The notes: generated by a model not told the origin, from the sequence alone. Positions 1 through 12,347 are shown, counted from the stretch's first letter. The stretch is 64,000 nucleotides of DNA from Lytechinus variegatus (GCF_018143015.1 NC_054756.1:14144902-14208901), one strand, 5' to 3'. A program made the numbers and translations.

Positions 1-781
1 AGGAAAGGCGAACTTATCACAATTTTAAAGCTTTGCATTATGTCGGTGAACAAGTTCTCTGTGTGCATGTCTTTTTATTGATTTCATCAACTTAAAACGG
101 TGTAGTTAGTAAGGAAAAATACTTAAGAAATGAGGCTACTGGTCGATCAATTCAAAGTCTAATTTAAAGGTTGTTGGACAAGATGAAACATAATTATGTC
201 TTTGACATGCAAGACTAGTATTTTGATTTGTTTAGAAAAAAAAGATTCAGAGAAAAAAAGGAACATTTCATAAAAGTCTGACACGAAATAAAGTTATGCC
301 GACTATTTATAAAGCTTTGCGTTATCGGCAAACCACTTCGTTGCATGTATTTTTATTGATTGTTTTTATAGCCATCACAAAATAGTAGAGTTTATTGTGG
401 AAATATAACTATCAGGAGCGGATTTATCTTTTTATCAACAGAGGGGTTGGGGGGGTGACCACGGCCCTGGGAACAATTTTTGTTGTAGGGGTGCTAGTGT
501 AAATTTGAGGTCGGGAGTTAAAACCCCGGCCGTATGGCAAGCCGTGTTAGAACAATAAAAATACGTTAAAAATTGGAGTTCCTGGCTTCCTGCTGCCCTG
601 TTATGCGGTCAACAACAATTCAAGGGATAGAGCTACGTTGATCTGTCCATCCTTGATCTGGTACTGCACACGCACAGTGGCTGTTGGGCAAAATAATTTT
701 CGGCGTATTTCTATTCAAGATTTCATTTCGAACAATAAAATATGGATTTTCATTTTCATATTTTTGTTTTTCATTTTGCAG
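1..781. other. Upstream flank, no gene recognised
   Basis: AT-rich sequence with a G-rich patch near 440-530. It should carry the intron before the Ly6 exon at 782. I looked for a signal-peptide exon ending in phase 1 and did not find one, so the start of that gene is probably outside the window. Confidence 0.5.
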
Positions 782-924
782 CTCCCCTGTACGCACTGGA
801 TTGCTACTCTTGTCGTTACGATGCCGAAGTCAGCGGCGGATCTGTCTGTCAAGATAAGATTGATAATTCTACGTTGGTCTCCAGCAGTGAGGTGTCAACG
901 GAAACTTGCACAGGACAATGCTCG
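782..924 (+). CDS. Ly6/uPAR-type protein, first visible exon
   Basis: This exon encodes the first half of a three-finger (Ly6/uPAR) domain. It opens with LYALDCYSCRYD, matching the L-x-C-Y-x-C start of the family, and contains five cysteines, ending TCTGQCS. The acceptor is a T-rich tract ending CAG at 779-781 and the donor is GTGAGT at 925. It enters in phase 1, as usual after a signal-peptide exon, and leaves in phase 0, which matches the exon at 3071. The protein is expected to be secreted and GPI-anchored; its ligand cannot be inferred. The signal-peptide exon was not seen, so the gene is 5' partial. It could be an isolated exon relic, but no stop or frameshift breaks it. Confidence 0.72.
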
Positions 925-1048
925 GTGAGTTTTTTTTTTATTTCGGTATGTCTTTTTTCATCTATTTTTTAATACATTAGCTCCGGCGACAATTACTCCG
1001 TTTAAAATCCCTTGCACTATAACGGAACTAAAGATCACCCTAAGCCAT

Positions 1049-1178
1049 GTTACAACCGATAATGTCGCACCAACGCATAATGTCGCAGTTTGCGAAATTA
1101 TGCCAAGAGCGTCCGACGCATAATGTCGCAGTCAACGCATAATACATTATGCTTTTGTGCGACATTATCGGTTGTAAC
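1049..1178. repeat. Word palindrome, unit CGCATAATGTCGCA
   Basis: The ends GTTACAACCGATAATGTCGC and its reverse complement enclose several copies of the phrase GCATAATGTCGCA in both orientations. The whole can fold into a hairpin. It lies in the Ly6 intron and looks like a small foldback element. Confidence 0.75.
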
Positions 1179-1772
1179 AAGCTTAAAACCCTATTGCAAC
1201 CCTAACAACAACCCTATATCTAAGACGGAGTAAAGCCAGGAGCAATTGTCGTGTCACCGGCTATTGTAGAGTAGCAAAGTGATGACGTCACAATTCTCTC
1301 TCCTTTTTAAGCATATCAGCGTAATTATCATGCCTCAGCAGGAAACGTTAAAAAAACCACGCAATTACAAAATTTTAGTGGGAATCTGTCCATCGGGGCT
1401 TTATATGATTATGAACTCATGAATACATAATTAGCCCCATTGATGTCAGTGTATAATTAGTCTGGCTCCTAACATTTAGAACCAGGCCAGTGATTGATTT
1501 CAATGGGGCTGATTATATATTCATAAAGTCATACCCATACAAGGCCCCTATTGGCCGGCTCCCATCAAGTTTGGGTTGTGGAGGTGTTTCATCACGCTCA
1601 ACCAAAGTATGGTAATAAAAACGCTGACTCACAAAATGGGAAAATTGGTAACGTCACACTCTGGTACCCTATAATATTTTATTTTCTGCCAGGTTTTTAA
1701 AGCATACCCCCCCCCCCCTCCCACCTTTCCTTCACTGACCAATCTAAGTATAATCTAAGACTGCCTAATATA

Positions 1773-2752
1773 CAGTGCATATCAAAAAAAAAAGTTTACA
1801 CATTGAAAAAATCCTGTAAAATTATAGATTTGTAATATCCTGAAGATTTTTCCACATTTTAACATTGGTACAGATCCATTTAAGCAAATGACGATATAAC
1901 TATCGAAAAATATTTCCGCTTGAGTGAGTACTACTTACATTTGAAAAGTTAGTGAAAAAATGATTTGCGCAGAACTTTGAAATAGCTATGCGAATAAAAG
2001 TAAACCTTTATCATGAAGAGCACGTAGAATTTAGCAAGTAAAATTGATTTGAAGATATCTTGGACCTCTTTTAACTTGTTTCCTTGCCCAATACACTTCG
2101 AAGAGTGCATTGCGCCCTGCCCCACTCCCCACTCACCAAGGCCATCAAGACGACATTTGATTTACACTGAGCTGTGATTTGCATAACATGAATTAGGCTT
2201 CATTTCATTTTGTTAATCATTGTCAAGCTTGGAAAAAGTGTGGAGGAACAAGTATTAAATAAAAAAAGTCGACCCACTTTCAATAATAAAAACTTAGTGA
2301 ACATGTGCTGGAGATGTCTGATGTAAACTTTTGTTCCGATTCAGTTGTGTCCTCAGATCCAGCTGGCACAAAAAGGGTAAAAGTTGTGCTTACTAAGTGT
2401 TGAAATTTTAATTTGGGTGGCAAATTTGTTTAAAAATGCTTGAATGTATCTGTTTTATCTTAATTGACTAAAAGTGCAAGGGAAATGTAGGAAAAATGTA
2501 TCGCAGCGTAAGTTTGATTTCGCCCTTTCCCATTGACACTGTGTGAAAACGAGCATTTCTGCGCAAACAGATTTTTGCGAGCTTTACAAAAATGGACAGT
2601 GCTCACTCAAGTGTAACATTCTGTCAAAACTTTTACTTTCATTGGATAGATGAGACCCAAACCCAAGATTATATGTGAAAAAATTACCCACATGTTGTAT
2701 ATTTTTAAATTCCCAGAGCTTTTTCAAAGTGTAAACTTTTTGATACGCACTG
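1773..2752 (-). mobile_element. ~980-bp non-autonomous DNA transposon, copy 1
   Basis: Terminal inverted repeats of the type CAGTGCGTATCAAAAA followed by GTTTACAC bound the element, with TA on both sides, as for Tc1/mariner-type insertion. No transposase reading frame is present. It is inverted relative to the copies at 10609 and 16158: its right end is the reverse complement of their left ends. It sits in the Ly6 intron. Superfamily is inferred from the TA flanks only. Confidence 0.8.
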
Positions 2753-3070
2753 TAGTATATTGTTACTATGGCAACACTATTTCCGACACATGCAAAAACA
2801 TGTCCAGCACATCTTCACCTCAATGTCAAGCATCGACGCTCGTACTGTAGCTGGGATCCTTAAAAAGGCTAAACATGTGTATAAAAGGTCACTCCAAAAT
2901 CTCAGTATAGGCCTTCGCATAAAAGAATACGATTTCTGTATGACATCGTAAGATCTTTGCACGATAAGATCGGTCGCACGGTCCTGTACAATATCCTCTC
3001 TGCTTTCTGTACCGTCCATGGTATAGTCCTGATATCTTTATATGTTCTTTATCTCATTTTTCATATGCAG

Positions 3071-3277
3071 AAATCCGTCTTCAAGGTCGGCAACGAAGTG
3101 ACCTCCTTGCAACGAAGCTGCGTAGCTGCATGCTCCACTGGGTGTGTCACGCTCTTTAGCCTCAAGACGTGCACATACTGCTGCAGTGCAGATTACTGCA
3201 ACAGCGCCACCAACGTTCAAATGAGCATCATTGCCATGATGGTCGCTCTTCTCCTCTCCCTTGGAATTTTACGATGA
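3071..3277 (+). CDS. Ly6/uPAR-type protein, last exon with GPI signal
   Basis: This exon completes the three-finger domain begun at 782. It starts in phase 0 after CAG at 3068-3070 and encodes seven more cysteines ending CCSADYCN, the hallmark CC-xx-D-x-C-N close of Ly6 domains. A hydrophobic stretch then runs to the stop (MSIIAMMVALLLSLGILR), as expected of a GPI-attachment signal that is cleaved in the ER. The domain has 12 cysteines, more than the usual 8 to 10, so an extra disulfide is likely. Its 3' part was duplicated just downstream (3366-3541). Function is unknown; cell-surface binding or complement-type roles are only family possibilities. Confidence 0.75.
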   Translation, partial: KSVFKVGNEVTSLQRSCVAACSTGCVTLFSLKTCTYCCSADYCNSATNVQMSIIAMMVALLLSLGILR

Positions 3278-3541
3278 GATGATGACATCAGATTGTGTGG
3301 GGGGGGGGGGATTGAATTTTGTTAGACTAAAAGTTTAAGTGCACAATGGCAGTCCACACTCTTCAGATACAGATTACTGCAACAGCGCCACCAACGTTCA
3401 AATGAGCATCATTTCCATGATGGCCGCTCTAATTTCTCCTCGCCCTTGAAATTTCACGATGAGAGGATGATATCAGATTTCGGGTGGGGGATGTAATTTG
3501 TTAACATAAAAGTTTAAATGCAGTGGCAGTCCAAACTCTTC
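3187..3541 (+). repeat. Tandem duplication of the Ly6 3' end
   Basis: The block from CAGATTACTGCAACAGCGCC (about 3189) through the stop and UTR to about 3360 recurs at 3366-3541 with scattered changes. The second copy carries small insertions that shift the GPI-signal frame and lies after the stop, so it is probably untranslated. Confidence 0.8.
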
Positions 3542-4514
3542 CGTTCTTACAGTAGGCCTAAATTTTTCTCCATGTCATTCCCGGTTTGGGGATCCTGGTA
3601 TTAAATGCTGAAGTCGGAGCCTTAAGATGGACACCTCCTTTGTTACAGAGTCTGACCACTGCACTGTCAGGCAAACACAGAGAAAAAATAGCGCCACAAA
3701 GAGCTCAGCTGCAACCACTGTTGGTCAAACTCTGTAGGTGGGGGCTTTTTCAATGGAAGACGATCGACGGCAAATAATTTAGGTACACTGATTTAGATTA
3801 AGGTCTAGAAAAACACACTTCCTTTTTGGGAATAATATTTCTTGATGCAAAATATACGAGCCTTGTATATGATTTTTACCATTTTTATAAGACAGTGTAT
3901 TTTCATAGGAATATGAGTTTTATATTCATTGTAAATATTCATCGATTTTTCTATCATTTGTTTTAATGAAATTATTATTATGAAGAAAATGATAATAAGA
4001 AATGTCTCAGTATCTAAATATGATTCTTATCTTGATAAGATCATTACTGTGCTACTACTTCTTCCAAAAAAAAATAATGAAAGAGTGTAAGTCCCGGGGG
4101 GGGGGGGCACTCAGTATGTAATGCATGAGTGGGTATGTGCCGCGGAGGGGACCCCCATTTTTACAATCAAATTTCCGTTCCAAGGCATATCATGTTTGAC
4201 TTATTGAGAAAAAGAACAAAGAAAGCCGCTCCAAAGCATATAGCATTTTATTTTTATCGAGAAAACACTAAAGAAATCCGTTCCAAAGCTCCGTATATTT
4301 TTTCGTTACGCCGTTCCGGTCGCATTGATCTGCTACAAGGAGCTGCACTTTTGGTGAAAAGCAGCCGCAGAGCGCTGTACGACCATCGCCTCTGCGCGAG
4401 CGCACCCGGCGGAGGCCACGCTAGCTGCATCATGCAGGCATGCCCGTTCCATAGGGATGCAAACGCACTCATCACACGCTGACCTAATATACATTTTAAG
4501 GACAATGCCATAAA
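3542..4514. other. Intergenic, nothing clear
   Basis: AT-rich DNA with a G run near 4098 and a weak open frame at 4129-4482 that shows no domain or biased composition. I see no supported gene. Confidence 0.45.
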
Positions 4515-5170
4515 ACGGATATGTATCTCACTGATCAAATAATGCGAAGCGCGAGCTCAATTTGTTTTATATTCAGAACTATAAAGGGACTTTTTAAACA
4601 ATTTTTTCGTTATGATACGTACCTGTCCGAAGCGCAAGCTGAAATTTTCGTACATATTGACCCCAAACAGGCATATTTTAATGACTATTTTTTTAAGGAA
4701 TCCATTAAGATCTAATCGAGTGCCGAATACTTGCTGATTTTGTTAGAATTACATCTAAACACATGAATTACTTGTTGTAGTCATTGTAATCATGATTATC
4801 ATACGCATCTCACAAATCAAATATTGCGAGTGCAAAGCAGGAGCTGAAAAGTTAGGAAATTCAGACCTGAAGAGTGGGCATTCTAAGGCTTGTTTGTAGG
4901 AATTCACCAAGACCAAACGTATTTCACTAACCAAATTATGCAAGCGCGAAGCGCGAGCTGAAAATTTTTGATATTCAGACCAGAGAAAATGATTAATTTT
5001 AAGAATTCATGAAGATCAGACATATCTCACCAATCAAACGACAGGAAGAAGTGCGAGGAAATATATTTAGTGTATATTGACTTGAAAACGGAAGGTTTAG
5101 CACAACAGGATTATATATCTCGTTAAACAGACAATATGAGCACCAGGAACAATGAAGGCATAGGCCCTGA
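4515..5170 (+). repeat. Degenerate ~100-bp tandem array
   Basis: A phrase like ATCTCACNAATCAAATNATG followed by GCGAAGCGCGAGCTGAAAA and ATATTCAGACC recurs at about 4525, 4806, 4920, 5018 and 5110, with decreasing conservation. It reads as an old diverged satellite-like repeat. Confidence 0.6.
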
Positions 5171-6660
5171 GCAAATTGTTTCATGAAGATATGAGAAAAA
5201 AATGTTTCTTATGTAATACGACATAACATAGTTATTATAGAATATGATATTATAATGAACAGTATTTTTTCTTTCCCACTACGTTTCTCTTCCTTTCTCC
5301 CTCTTTTTCTCCTTTTCCCCGTTTTTTTTTTTTTTTGGGGGGGGGCAGCCGATGGGGGGAGGCACGTGCCCCCATGCCCATGCAATCGGCCCCATGCTTC
5401 TTGAACTCGCCCCATTTGTGTAACGCCCAGGGGGGTCGCTTCCATTGACGGGTGAATACCAGGCGCGACCATGGGGTTTCGAAAAGCACCGTCATAATGA
5501 GGTAGGGTCACGGGCAGCCTTCTCTCCCCAAAGGCTAGAGGGGCCAGGGGCGAATCAAAGATCTTCCCCGGAAAATTTGACTTGCCAAAAATGGGAAAAA
5601 AGGTTATCACTCTCAAAGGGGATGGGGCATGCTTTCATTTCCATCATAAAAGATCACAAATAGTGGGGGACATTTGATATTGTACCCCACCCCTGGGTTT
5701 TCCGTCCATGGGTAGGATGAATTGCTAACTATCATTTTATGAGTGAAAGTGTTCTTTTTCGGCCCCCCCCCAAAAAAAAAATAAATAAAATAAATAAATA
5801 AATAAAAATAAATTACTTTATTACAAACATCCATATTTGTTTCTCTTTGCCCATATACCATTGATCAGATTTGTAATGCTCACGAAGTTTCCTTTCATCT
5901 GCTAAGGGGATTCAATAATTTTATCAAGGTGACTTTGGTATGCAAATTTATTTTGGTTTTTTTTACCTTAATTTTTTGATAAATCATTATTGATTAATAA
6001 TCGTATGATTTTTAAGCAGGTGCATTATCATATTTAGCTGTAAAATAAGGCCCGAAAGGCCTGAATACGAGCAATACAACTCAAAGAGTTGCATGTCATG
6101 TGTACCAATTCCGCCATCCCCAAGAACCCTTGTTTTATTTTGTCGACAAAATGACTCCAATTTATATGCATATATAGGCTTAATCACCCCTAAATCAGCC
6201 AATACTCAGCTTCCAAATTCACAATAATACAGCTCCATGAATTGTTCCTCTGCGAGAATTGTTTACCGCTAATAACAATTAATTAATTGAAATACATTGA
6301 TTGTTGGATTATTATACAACTTACATGTACTTCAACCACCTCTCGCCGTTATCTGTCCCGCCTGTATAGCAATGCGAGACCGTGGTGGCTATAAATAATC
6401 ACGTAATTCAGGCGAGAATGCCAGAGGCATTTTACTCTTGAAATAAAGGTTCTACAAAATACAAATTACTTACACAAAAAAATATATATATTTTGTTGGG
6501 AACTGCATGGATGAACTAAGTTGTGATGTCACAGTAAAGGTGTCATCGGCCACATGCGGCCAGTCGAGTAATTTTAAAAACAAATTTCAATAAAAGTTGC
6601 AACATTTACAGTTTTCGATTTGGGTTCGAATCCAGGCCACCACTGCAACCAGTTGTGGGT
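5171..6660. other. Low-complexity and unrecognised intergenic DNA
   Basis: The stretch holds T/G homopolymers (5320-5350), a C/A run with an AAATA tract (5763-5815) and otherwise AT-rich DNA. The block near 5350-5600 reads like a decayed repeat. Open frames here are short and compositionally odd, and none is supported as coding. Confidence 0.4.
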
Positions 6661-6667
6661 TTTTTTT

Positions 6668-7172
6668 AAGGGACAAGTCCACCAGAACAAAAAGTTGACC
6701 AGAAAGAACAGAGAAAAATCAAATAAGCATAACGCTGAAGATTTCATCAAAATCGGATGAAACATAAGAAAGTTATGACATTTTCTTATTTTGCTTAATT
6801 TTACAAAACATCTATATGCACATCACGGCCGGTATGCAAATGAGGGAACTGATGACATCACTCACTCACTATTTCTTTGTATTTCATTGTATGAAATCTG
6901 AAATATTCTAAATTTCTCCCCCATTAATTGTCCTGTGAGACAAAAAGTTTATTTCTCCTTGAACACGTTTAACATTTTATGGTTCAGTTAAGTTGGTTCT
7001 AATTACTGTCAAATTTGAAAAAATATTGAATATATTGTATAATCAAACAATAAGAAACAAAAGAAATAGTGAGTGAGGGACATCATCGATCCTCGGAATT
7101 GCAATTTGATTAAATTATGCATATAACTATGTATTTTGTGAAAAATAAGCTTTCGTATGTCATAACTTTCTT
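6668..7172. repeat. Inverted-repeat element, partial
   Basis: GTCATAACTTTCTTATT near the right edge is the reverse complement of AAGAAAGTTATGAC on the left, and TGATGACATCACTCACTCACT inside is mirrored by AGTGAGTGAGGGACATCATC. The element carries no coding frame and its outer right end is degraded. Confidence 0.6.
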
Positions 7173-7433
7173 ATTCCTTTTGTAGGTCTGAAAATCCTAA
7201 ATTTTCAGCACTTGATTTGCTCTCGCGTTATTTGATCGATGAGATACATATCCTTCTAATGGCATGGTCCCTAAAATTTCCCTATTAGATCAGTATTAAG
7301 CGCACTTCGCGCGCCCATAAGTGACTCAAAATTTTCGATGGTGCCCCGATGCCGCGAACCACGGTACGCCACAGTACTGCTGACATACAATTGAAAACGG
7401 ATGCATGCGTGTGTGTTGGTGTGAGACTAGGGG

Positions 7434-7605
7434 TGGGGTTAAGACAAGAAAACAAAGTGGGAATGTGGGATACAAGAAAGAGAGAGAGAACAAAATAGAA
7501 GGTAACAGGGGTAAGTGACAGAGAGAGAGAGATCGAAAAAAAAAATAAGATAGAGAAAGAAAGAAAAGAAGGAAGGAAGGGAGAAAGAAAGAAAGAAAGA
7601 AATGG
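7434..7605. repeat. Purine-rich GA/GAAA simple repeat
   Basis: Runs of GAGAGAGA, GAAAGAAA and GGAAGGAAGG. The minus-strand open frames across it are artefacts of the repeat. Confidence 0.85.
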
Positions 7606-8017
7606 CCCATGTCCCATGATATTCTTGTGTTTGAATGAGTCGGGCGACGGAGGGGAGGGGTGCTCACAATCTTCACTTTAAGCTAAAATAAAGTGAACAA
7701 TATCCAATAATTTTCAAATCATGTTTCTCCAACATAATTATGGCGGATATGAATGCTATACATGCAAGTGTTTATTGTTCGAAATCCACCATCTACATGC
7801 ATGACGCGTGGGAAAAATACTTTGGTATGATCGGATTTCATGTGTGTTATTGTCAAAAGGAAACCAAGGTCCTCATGTTTTGGATGCACATAATTATACA
7901 AAACCAAACACTGCAGTTATAATTCCTAATAATACATCAGCAAAAGGGAAGTGCGATAGATATAATCAGCAATCATACCGTACATGATGATGCGCATATT
8001 CATTACTCCAAAAAATC

Positions 8018-8084
8018 ATGGATCTACGGATGCTTCTACTTTTTGCTGGCGTTTCTATTTGGCTTCATTCTGGAACTTGCACGG
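8018..8084 (+). CDS. Receptor A exon 1: start codon and signal peptide
   Basis: ATG at 8018 opens MDLRMLLLFAGVSIWLHSG, a short basic start plus hydrophobic core typical of a signal peptide, ending in phase 1 at donor GTAATA (8085). The exon of gene B at 26872 encodes a near-twin (MELRMFLLSFAGLSIWH), and a broken third copy lies at 37390. The match in sequence, length and phase supports the start choice. No promoter element could be assigned upstream. Confidence 0.72.
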
Positions 8085-8609
8085 GTAATAAAAATTACAT
8101 TGTTTTGTTGTTGTTGTTGTTGTTGATGATGATGACTGTCATTCTGTGTTATAATGTGCGTCGTGTAATACCTTAGAGTTCCATGTTTCAAGAATCAATG
8201 AGTTGACAGCATTTTGCTAGCCGATCAGCACACCCTCGTGTGCCTGTCCCGATGATATACTCTGACGCTACATTTATGTAGCAAAACCATGAAACATGGA
8301 ACGGAACTTTGGTTTCCCCCAAATAATTAAAATCTATAGTTCTACCGATTTTTATTATCATGGTTTCTTTAATTTGCGAACCATATTGCAATAATGTGTA
8401 TTAATGACATGATCCTGGGAAGCGGGGTGTTATGTGTATTATTCTCCATAGGCAGCACCCCCAGGTATGGAAGATGTGTAAAAATGGGAAAATGTTACCA
8501 AAATGACGTTCATTTTGTAGCGAAATAATTTTTTTCCTTTCTTTTCAAATTTCTCAGGACCATTTTGTTGTGAAAACTTTTTATTTTAATTTTTGCTTTT
8601 TACATTTAT

Positions 8610-9245
8610 ATTCAAGTTCAAGTTTTATTTTCCATTTCCATTATAAACATTACAAGCAAATACAAATCAAACATACATTATAAATATAAACAAAAACAAA
8701 TGAAATATGATAACAATGATTACAAATCAATTACAAGTTACAAAATATTTGTAGAATAGTTTTAACAGAATCTGATATGGAAATGAGGGGATCCACTAAA
8801 AAGCAAGCTTGTAGAGCGTGGATCCCCTAAGAAAGTATATTAAACATTGGAGAAATGGGACTCATTCGCAGGTGTAAATACAATACGTTAAAATAGAATA
8901 TTGGAAATAATAACAAGATGGTGAGTGATAGCGAGAAATGATAAAAAGATATATAATACAATATGCAGATTTGTAAAGCGCAGAAATTAGGTGCAAATGT
9001 GCTACTGCGTTTTAATTAAGAGCTTATGATATGCTTGAGAACAAATTTAGAAAAGGGGGAAAAGAAGCAATGCATGGAAATTATTTGAAAGTATACGTTT
9101 TAATATAACTTTGAACGCTTCTACCGATGGACAGGATCTTATTACATATGGCAAACCATTCCATAATTTACATAAAACTTCAGTATGAAAACCACCGCTT
9201 TGCTGACTGAAACTCGTTGAGTAGATTTTCAACACTAATACAAAT
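8610..9245 (-). mobile_element. 3' end of a non-LTR retrotransposon, minus strand
   Basis: Minus-strand translation from about 9235 reads SQQSGGFHTEVLCKLWNGLP and then SVEAFKVILKRIL, matching the C-terminal tail common to CR1/Jockey-like reverse transcriptase proteins (KLWNxLPxxIR...FKxxLK). The sequence then runs AT-rich to a TTGAA-type tail near 8612. It is a 5'-truncated dead copy in intron 1 of receptor A. Confidence 0.6.
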
Positions 9246-9474
9246 AAAATGATACAATAATAATAAATGAAAATCCTCTAGAACAAACAATCAGAAGCTT
9301 TTTTATTGGAGAGCAAGCAAAAGCCATGTGCGACATGCCAGACAAGCGCGCTCATCCAACTTTCATCAGCACCCCTCTTAAAAAAATGTTCCCGGGCCCC
9401 TGATTATTGAAGAAAACTACGGTTACTTTTTCGAGGTCTTTATGGAAATGAGGGGGGGTCCCTTAAAGCTATGT

Positions 9475-10112
9475 TATTGAAAGAATACAACGGAGAGTAT
9501 GTAAAATTATCTTAGGACATAATTACATTACATACTCAAATGCATGTCAGGTATGTAATTTACCAACACTTGAGGAGAGAAGGCTGACACTAAGTAAAAA
9601 ATTTGCAAAATCACTTTCAACTCATCCATTGTGTAAGACATGGCTACCTCAAAAAAAACATACAAACGTATCTCTTCGTCGTACAAACAACTATCAACAA
9701 TTTCCAATAAGAACAACAAGATTTAAAAACAGTCAATTGCCTTTTTTGGTAGATATACTCAACACAAGATGAGTGTGTAGACTAAGAAAGGCAATGCAAA
9801 TGGTCATCCCCACTCCATTATAAAATAATTTTTGTCATTTAAATAAGTGTCAGTCTCCTCCCCATCAAGTCTGCCATTATCATATTACATTCACTCATTC
9901 ATCATGTTCATTGCCTTTTATGCCTTATTTAAATTGTATTAACTTTTAAATGTATAACCGTTTTTAATGCATGTTACCATGTATTCAATAATGTGCCAAA
10001 ACCAACTTGTAAGCATGATTTTTCCAGCTTTTGCTCTTTTTTCATGTATGATTGTTAACATGTTTGATAATCAATAAGGACCATTTTTTAATTGAATTGA
10101 ATTTGAATTGTA
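9475..10112 (+). mobile_element. 3' end of a non-LTR retrotransposon, plus strand
   Basis: The open frame from about 9478 to TGA at 9770-9772 begins IERIQRRVCKIILGHNY and continues LPTLEERRLTLSKKFAKSL, the C-terminal region of CR1/Daphne-like LINE ORF2 proteins. A 3' UTR follows, ending in the repeated tail TTGAATTGAATTTGAATTG near 10112. The copy is 5'-truncated and lies tail-to-tail with the fragment at 8610-9245 in the same intron. Confidence 0.65.
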
Positions 10113-10608
10113 AAGTGTTGGCCCACCCCACCCCGGAAAGCAGGACAAAGCTGCTGTTTTGAATCACCAATTTTCGACAAAGACTTCCTGATGGGTTCTT
10201 GTCAAAGGCTACTTGACAATATATTTTCTATGTTCTTGAATTCGTCCTGCGTCGTGCTTGCAAAGTTTTGCTAATAATAGTGACATTATTCGCCGAGTCA
10301 TTGATTAATATGTTCTTTGACAGTACATCGAAGATAACCACTAAATAAGAGTGTGGTATCTGAAGCTAACATTGGATTAGCTAAACAAACAGTTTGAGAA
10401 CACCAACTATTGCGGAAAATTACGCCATATTTAAATAACCTTGAATGCTTTGATCGCCACGGAGGACACACAATATCCATAAATAGTTACAATAGAAGTT
10501 AGTTTTGTTCTACATGACAACAATAGAAGTTATTAGAAGGTGAAACAAATTATATTAGTTTAGATCGTACGTACACCAACCAAGGACGGTACTTGTTGTG
10601 AGCCTATA

Positions 10609-11585
10609 CAGTGCGTATCAAAAAAAAGTTTACACTTTGAAAAAGCACGGGAATCAAAAAGTATAAAACATGCAGGTAATTTTTTTAATGTAATCTTTGG
10701 TTTGGGTGTCATCTATCTAATGAAATGACTTGAGTGAGCACTGTCCATTTTTGTAAAGCTCGCAGAAATCTGTTTGCGCCGAAATGCTCATTTTCAATAT
10801 GTGGGGAAAGGGCGAAATAAAACTTACCCAGCGAAACATTTCATATACATTTCCTTTGTACTTTTAGTACAATTGACTTTTAGTCAATTGAAATAAAACG
10901 GATGCATTCAAGCATTTTGTAACAATTTTGCCACCCAAATTGAAATTTCAACACTTAGTAAGCGCAACCTTTACCCTTTCTGTGTCAGCTGGATCTGAGG
11001 ACAACTGAATCTGAACAAAAGTTTTTAACGGAAATCTCCAGCATTTTTCACTATATTTTTATCATTTGAAGTGGGTTTGTATTTCATTTTTTTCGTTTAA
11101 TACTTGTTTCTCCTCAATTTTTCCAAGCTTGACAATGATTTACAAAATGAAAATCAAGCCTAAGCCATTTAATGCAAATCACAGCTCAGTGTAAAGCAAA
11201 TATCGTCACAATGGCCTCGGTGTACATGGTGTATAGGGAGTGGATGGGGCGCAATGCACTCTTCGAAGTGTTCTGGGCAAAGAAACGAGTTCATAAAGGT
11301 AAAAAATTCTTAAAATCAATTTTACTAGCTAAATTCCACGTGTTCTTCATGATTAAAGTCTACTTTTGTTCGCATAACTATTTCAAAGTTCTGCGCAATT
11401 CATTTTCACTAACTTTTCAAAAGTACGTGGTGCTCACTCAAGCGAAAATATTTTTCGACAGTTATATCGTCATATGCTAAAATGGATCTGTACCAATGTT
11501 AAAATGTGGAAAAATCTTCAGGATATTTCAAATGTATAATTTTACAGGATGATTTCTAAGTGTAAACTTTTTTTGATTGGCACTG
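10609..11585 (+). mobile_element. ~980-bp non-autonomous DNA transposon, copy 2
   Basis: Same family as 1773-2752 and 16158-17142. It opens CAGTGCGTATCAAAAAAAAG, closes with GTGTAAACTTT...CACTG, and has TA on both sides. There is no transposase frame. It lies in intron 1 of receptor A. Confidence 0.8.
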
Positions 11586-12161
11586 TAGAGGCAGTTTTGT
11601 TGAAGAAAAATTATGGATATTTCATGAAACTGATCGGAAGTTAAAAATTACTCCAAGCACGATTTGTGATCTGGTTCGTATTGGAACTGAAATAAACTCA
11701 AGTCAGAAATTGACGTTTGTGATTCATTTATGTCTGTCGGATTGATTTATTGAAGATCTTGATGAGAAAATGATTATTTTTTATCATTATTGTTTGGAAA
11801 GACTCAAGTCATTATTATCAACATTATCAAACATTATTGGAATTTATACAACAGCTCGCAATTTATATTATTTATTGCGTACAAGTTTATTTTTATATTT
11901 ATCTAACTCACAAATGGAACATCTTGCCTGCCTCTATCAAATTACCATGCTGCCTGGTACCGTCTCTCGTGCCTCTCAAGTGTAGACATCGTTATCCATT
12001 TATATCAATTTCCATCACTCTGATAGTGGGTGTGTGGGTGTGTGTGTGTCCACCTATATATATCTATAAGAATGATCCGCTCATGTACTTCAGATTCCAG
12101 TAGACTTTTTTTTAGAGTACAGTAACAACAATAATCAACAATTACGGATTCTTATTTCCAG

Positions 12162-12263
12162 GTATCAATCCTCTGATGTGCAATGTAACCAGGCCTTCTA
12201 ATACAAATACAACATACTGTTTGTGTGCATCTCATGGGGACTGTGGAAGTGGATGTTCGAATG
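12162..12263 (+). CDS. Receptor A exon 2: short cysteine-rich segment
   Basis: The acceptor is CTTATTTCCAG (ending 12161) and the donor is GTAGAT at 12264; the exon is 102 bases, phase 1 to phase 1. It encodes GINPLMCNVTRPSNTN and then YCLCASHGDCGSGCSN, with six cysteines and NVT/NTT glycosylation sequons. The Cys spacing is not one I can name. A similar but diverged stretch with its own splice sites lies at 15384-15443. Its role as a membrane-distal part of the ectodomain is inferred. Confidence 0.6.
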
Positions 12264-12347
12264 GTAGATATTTCTTTTGAATCTTTGAATAATTGAACAG
12301 GCCTACGTGATATTATTTCCTCTTTTCGTGAATCCACTATAATCATT

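Noticed and set aside
6610..6650. GGGTTCGAATCC, a tRNA B-box-like word
   Set aside because: No A-box, cloverleaf or acceptor stem could be built around it.
7285..7676. Minus-strand F/S/L-rich frames
   Set aside because: They are translations of the GA-rich simple repeat at 7434-7605.
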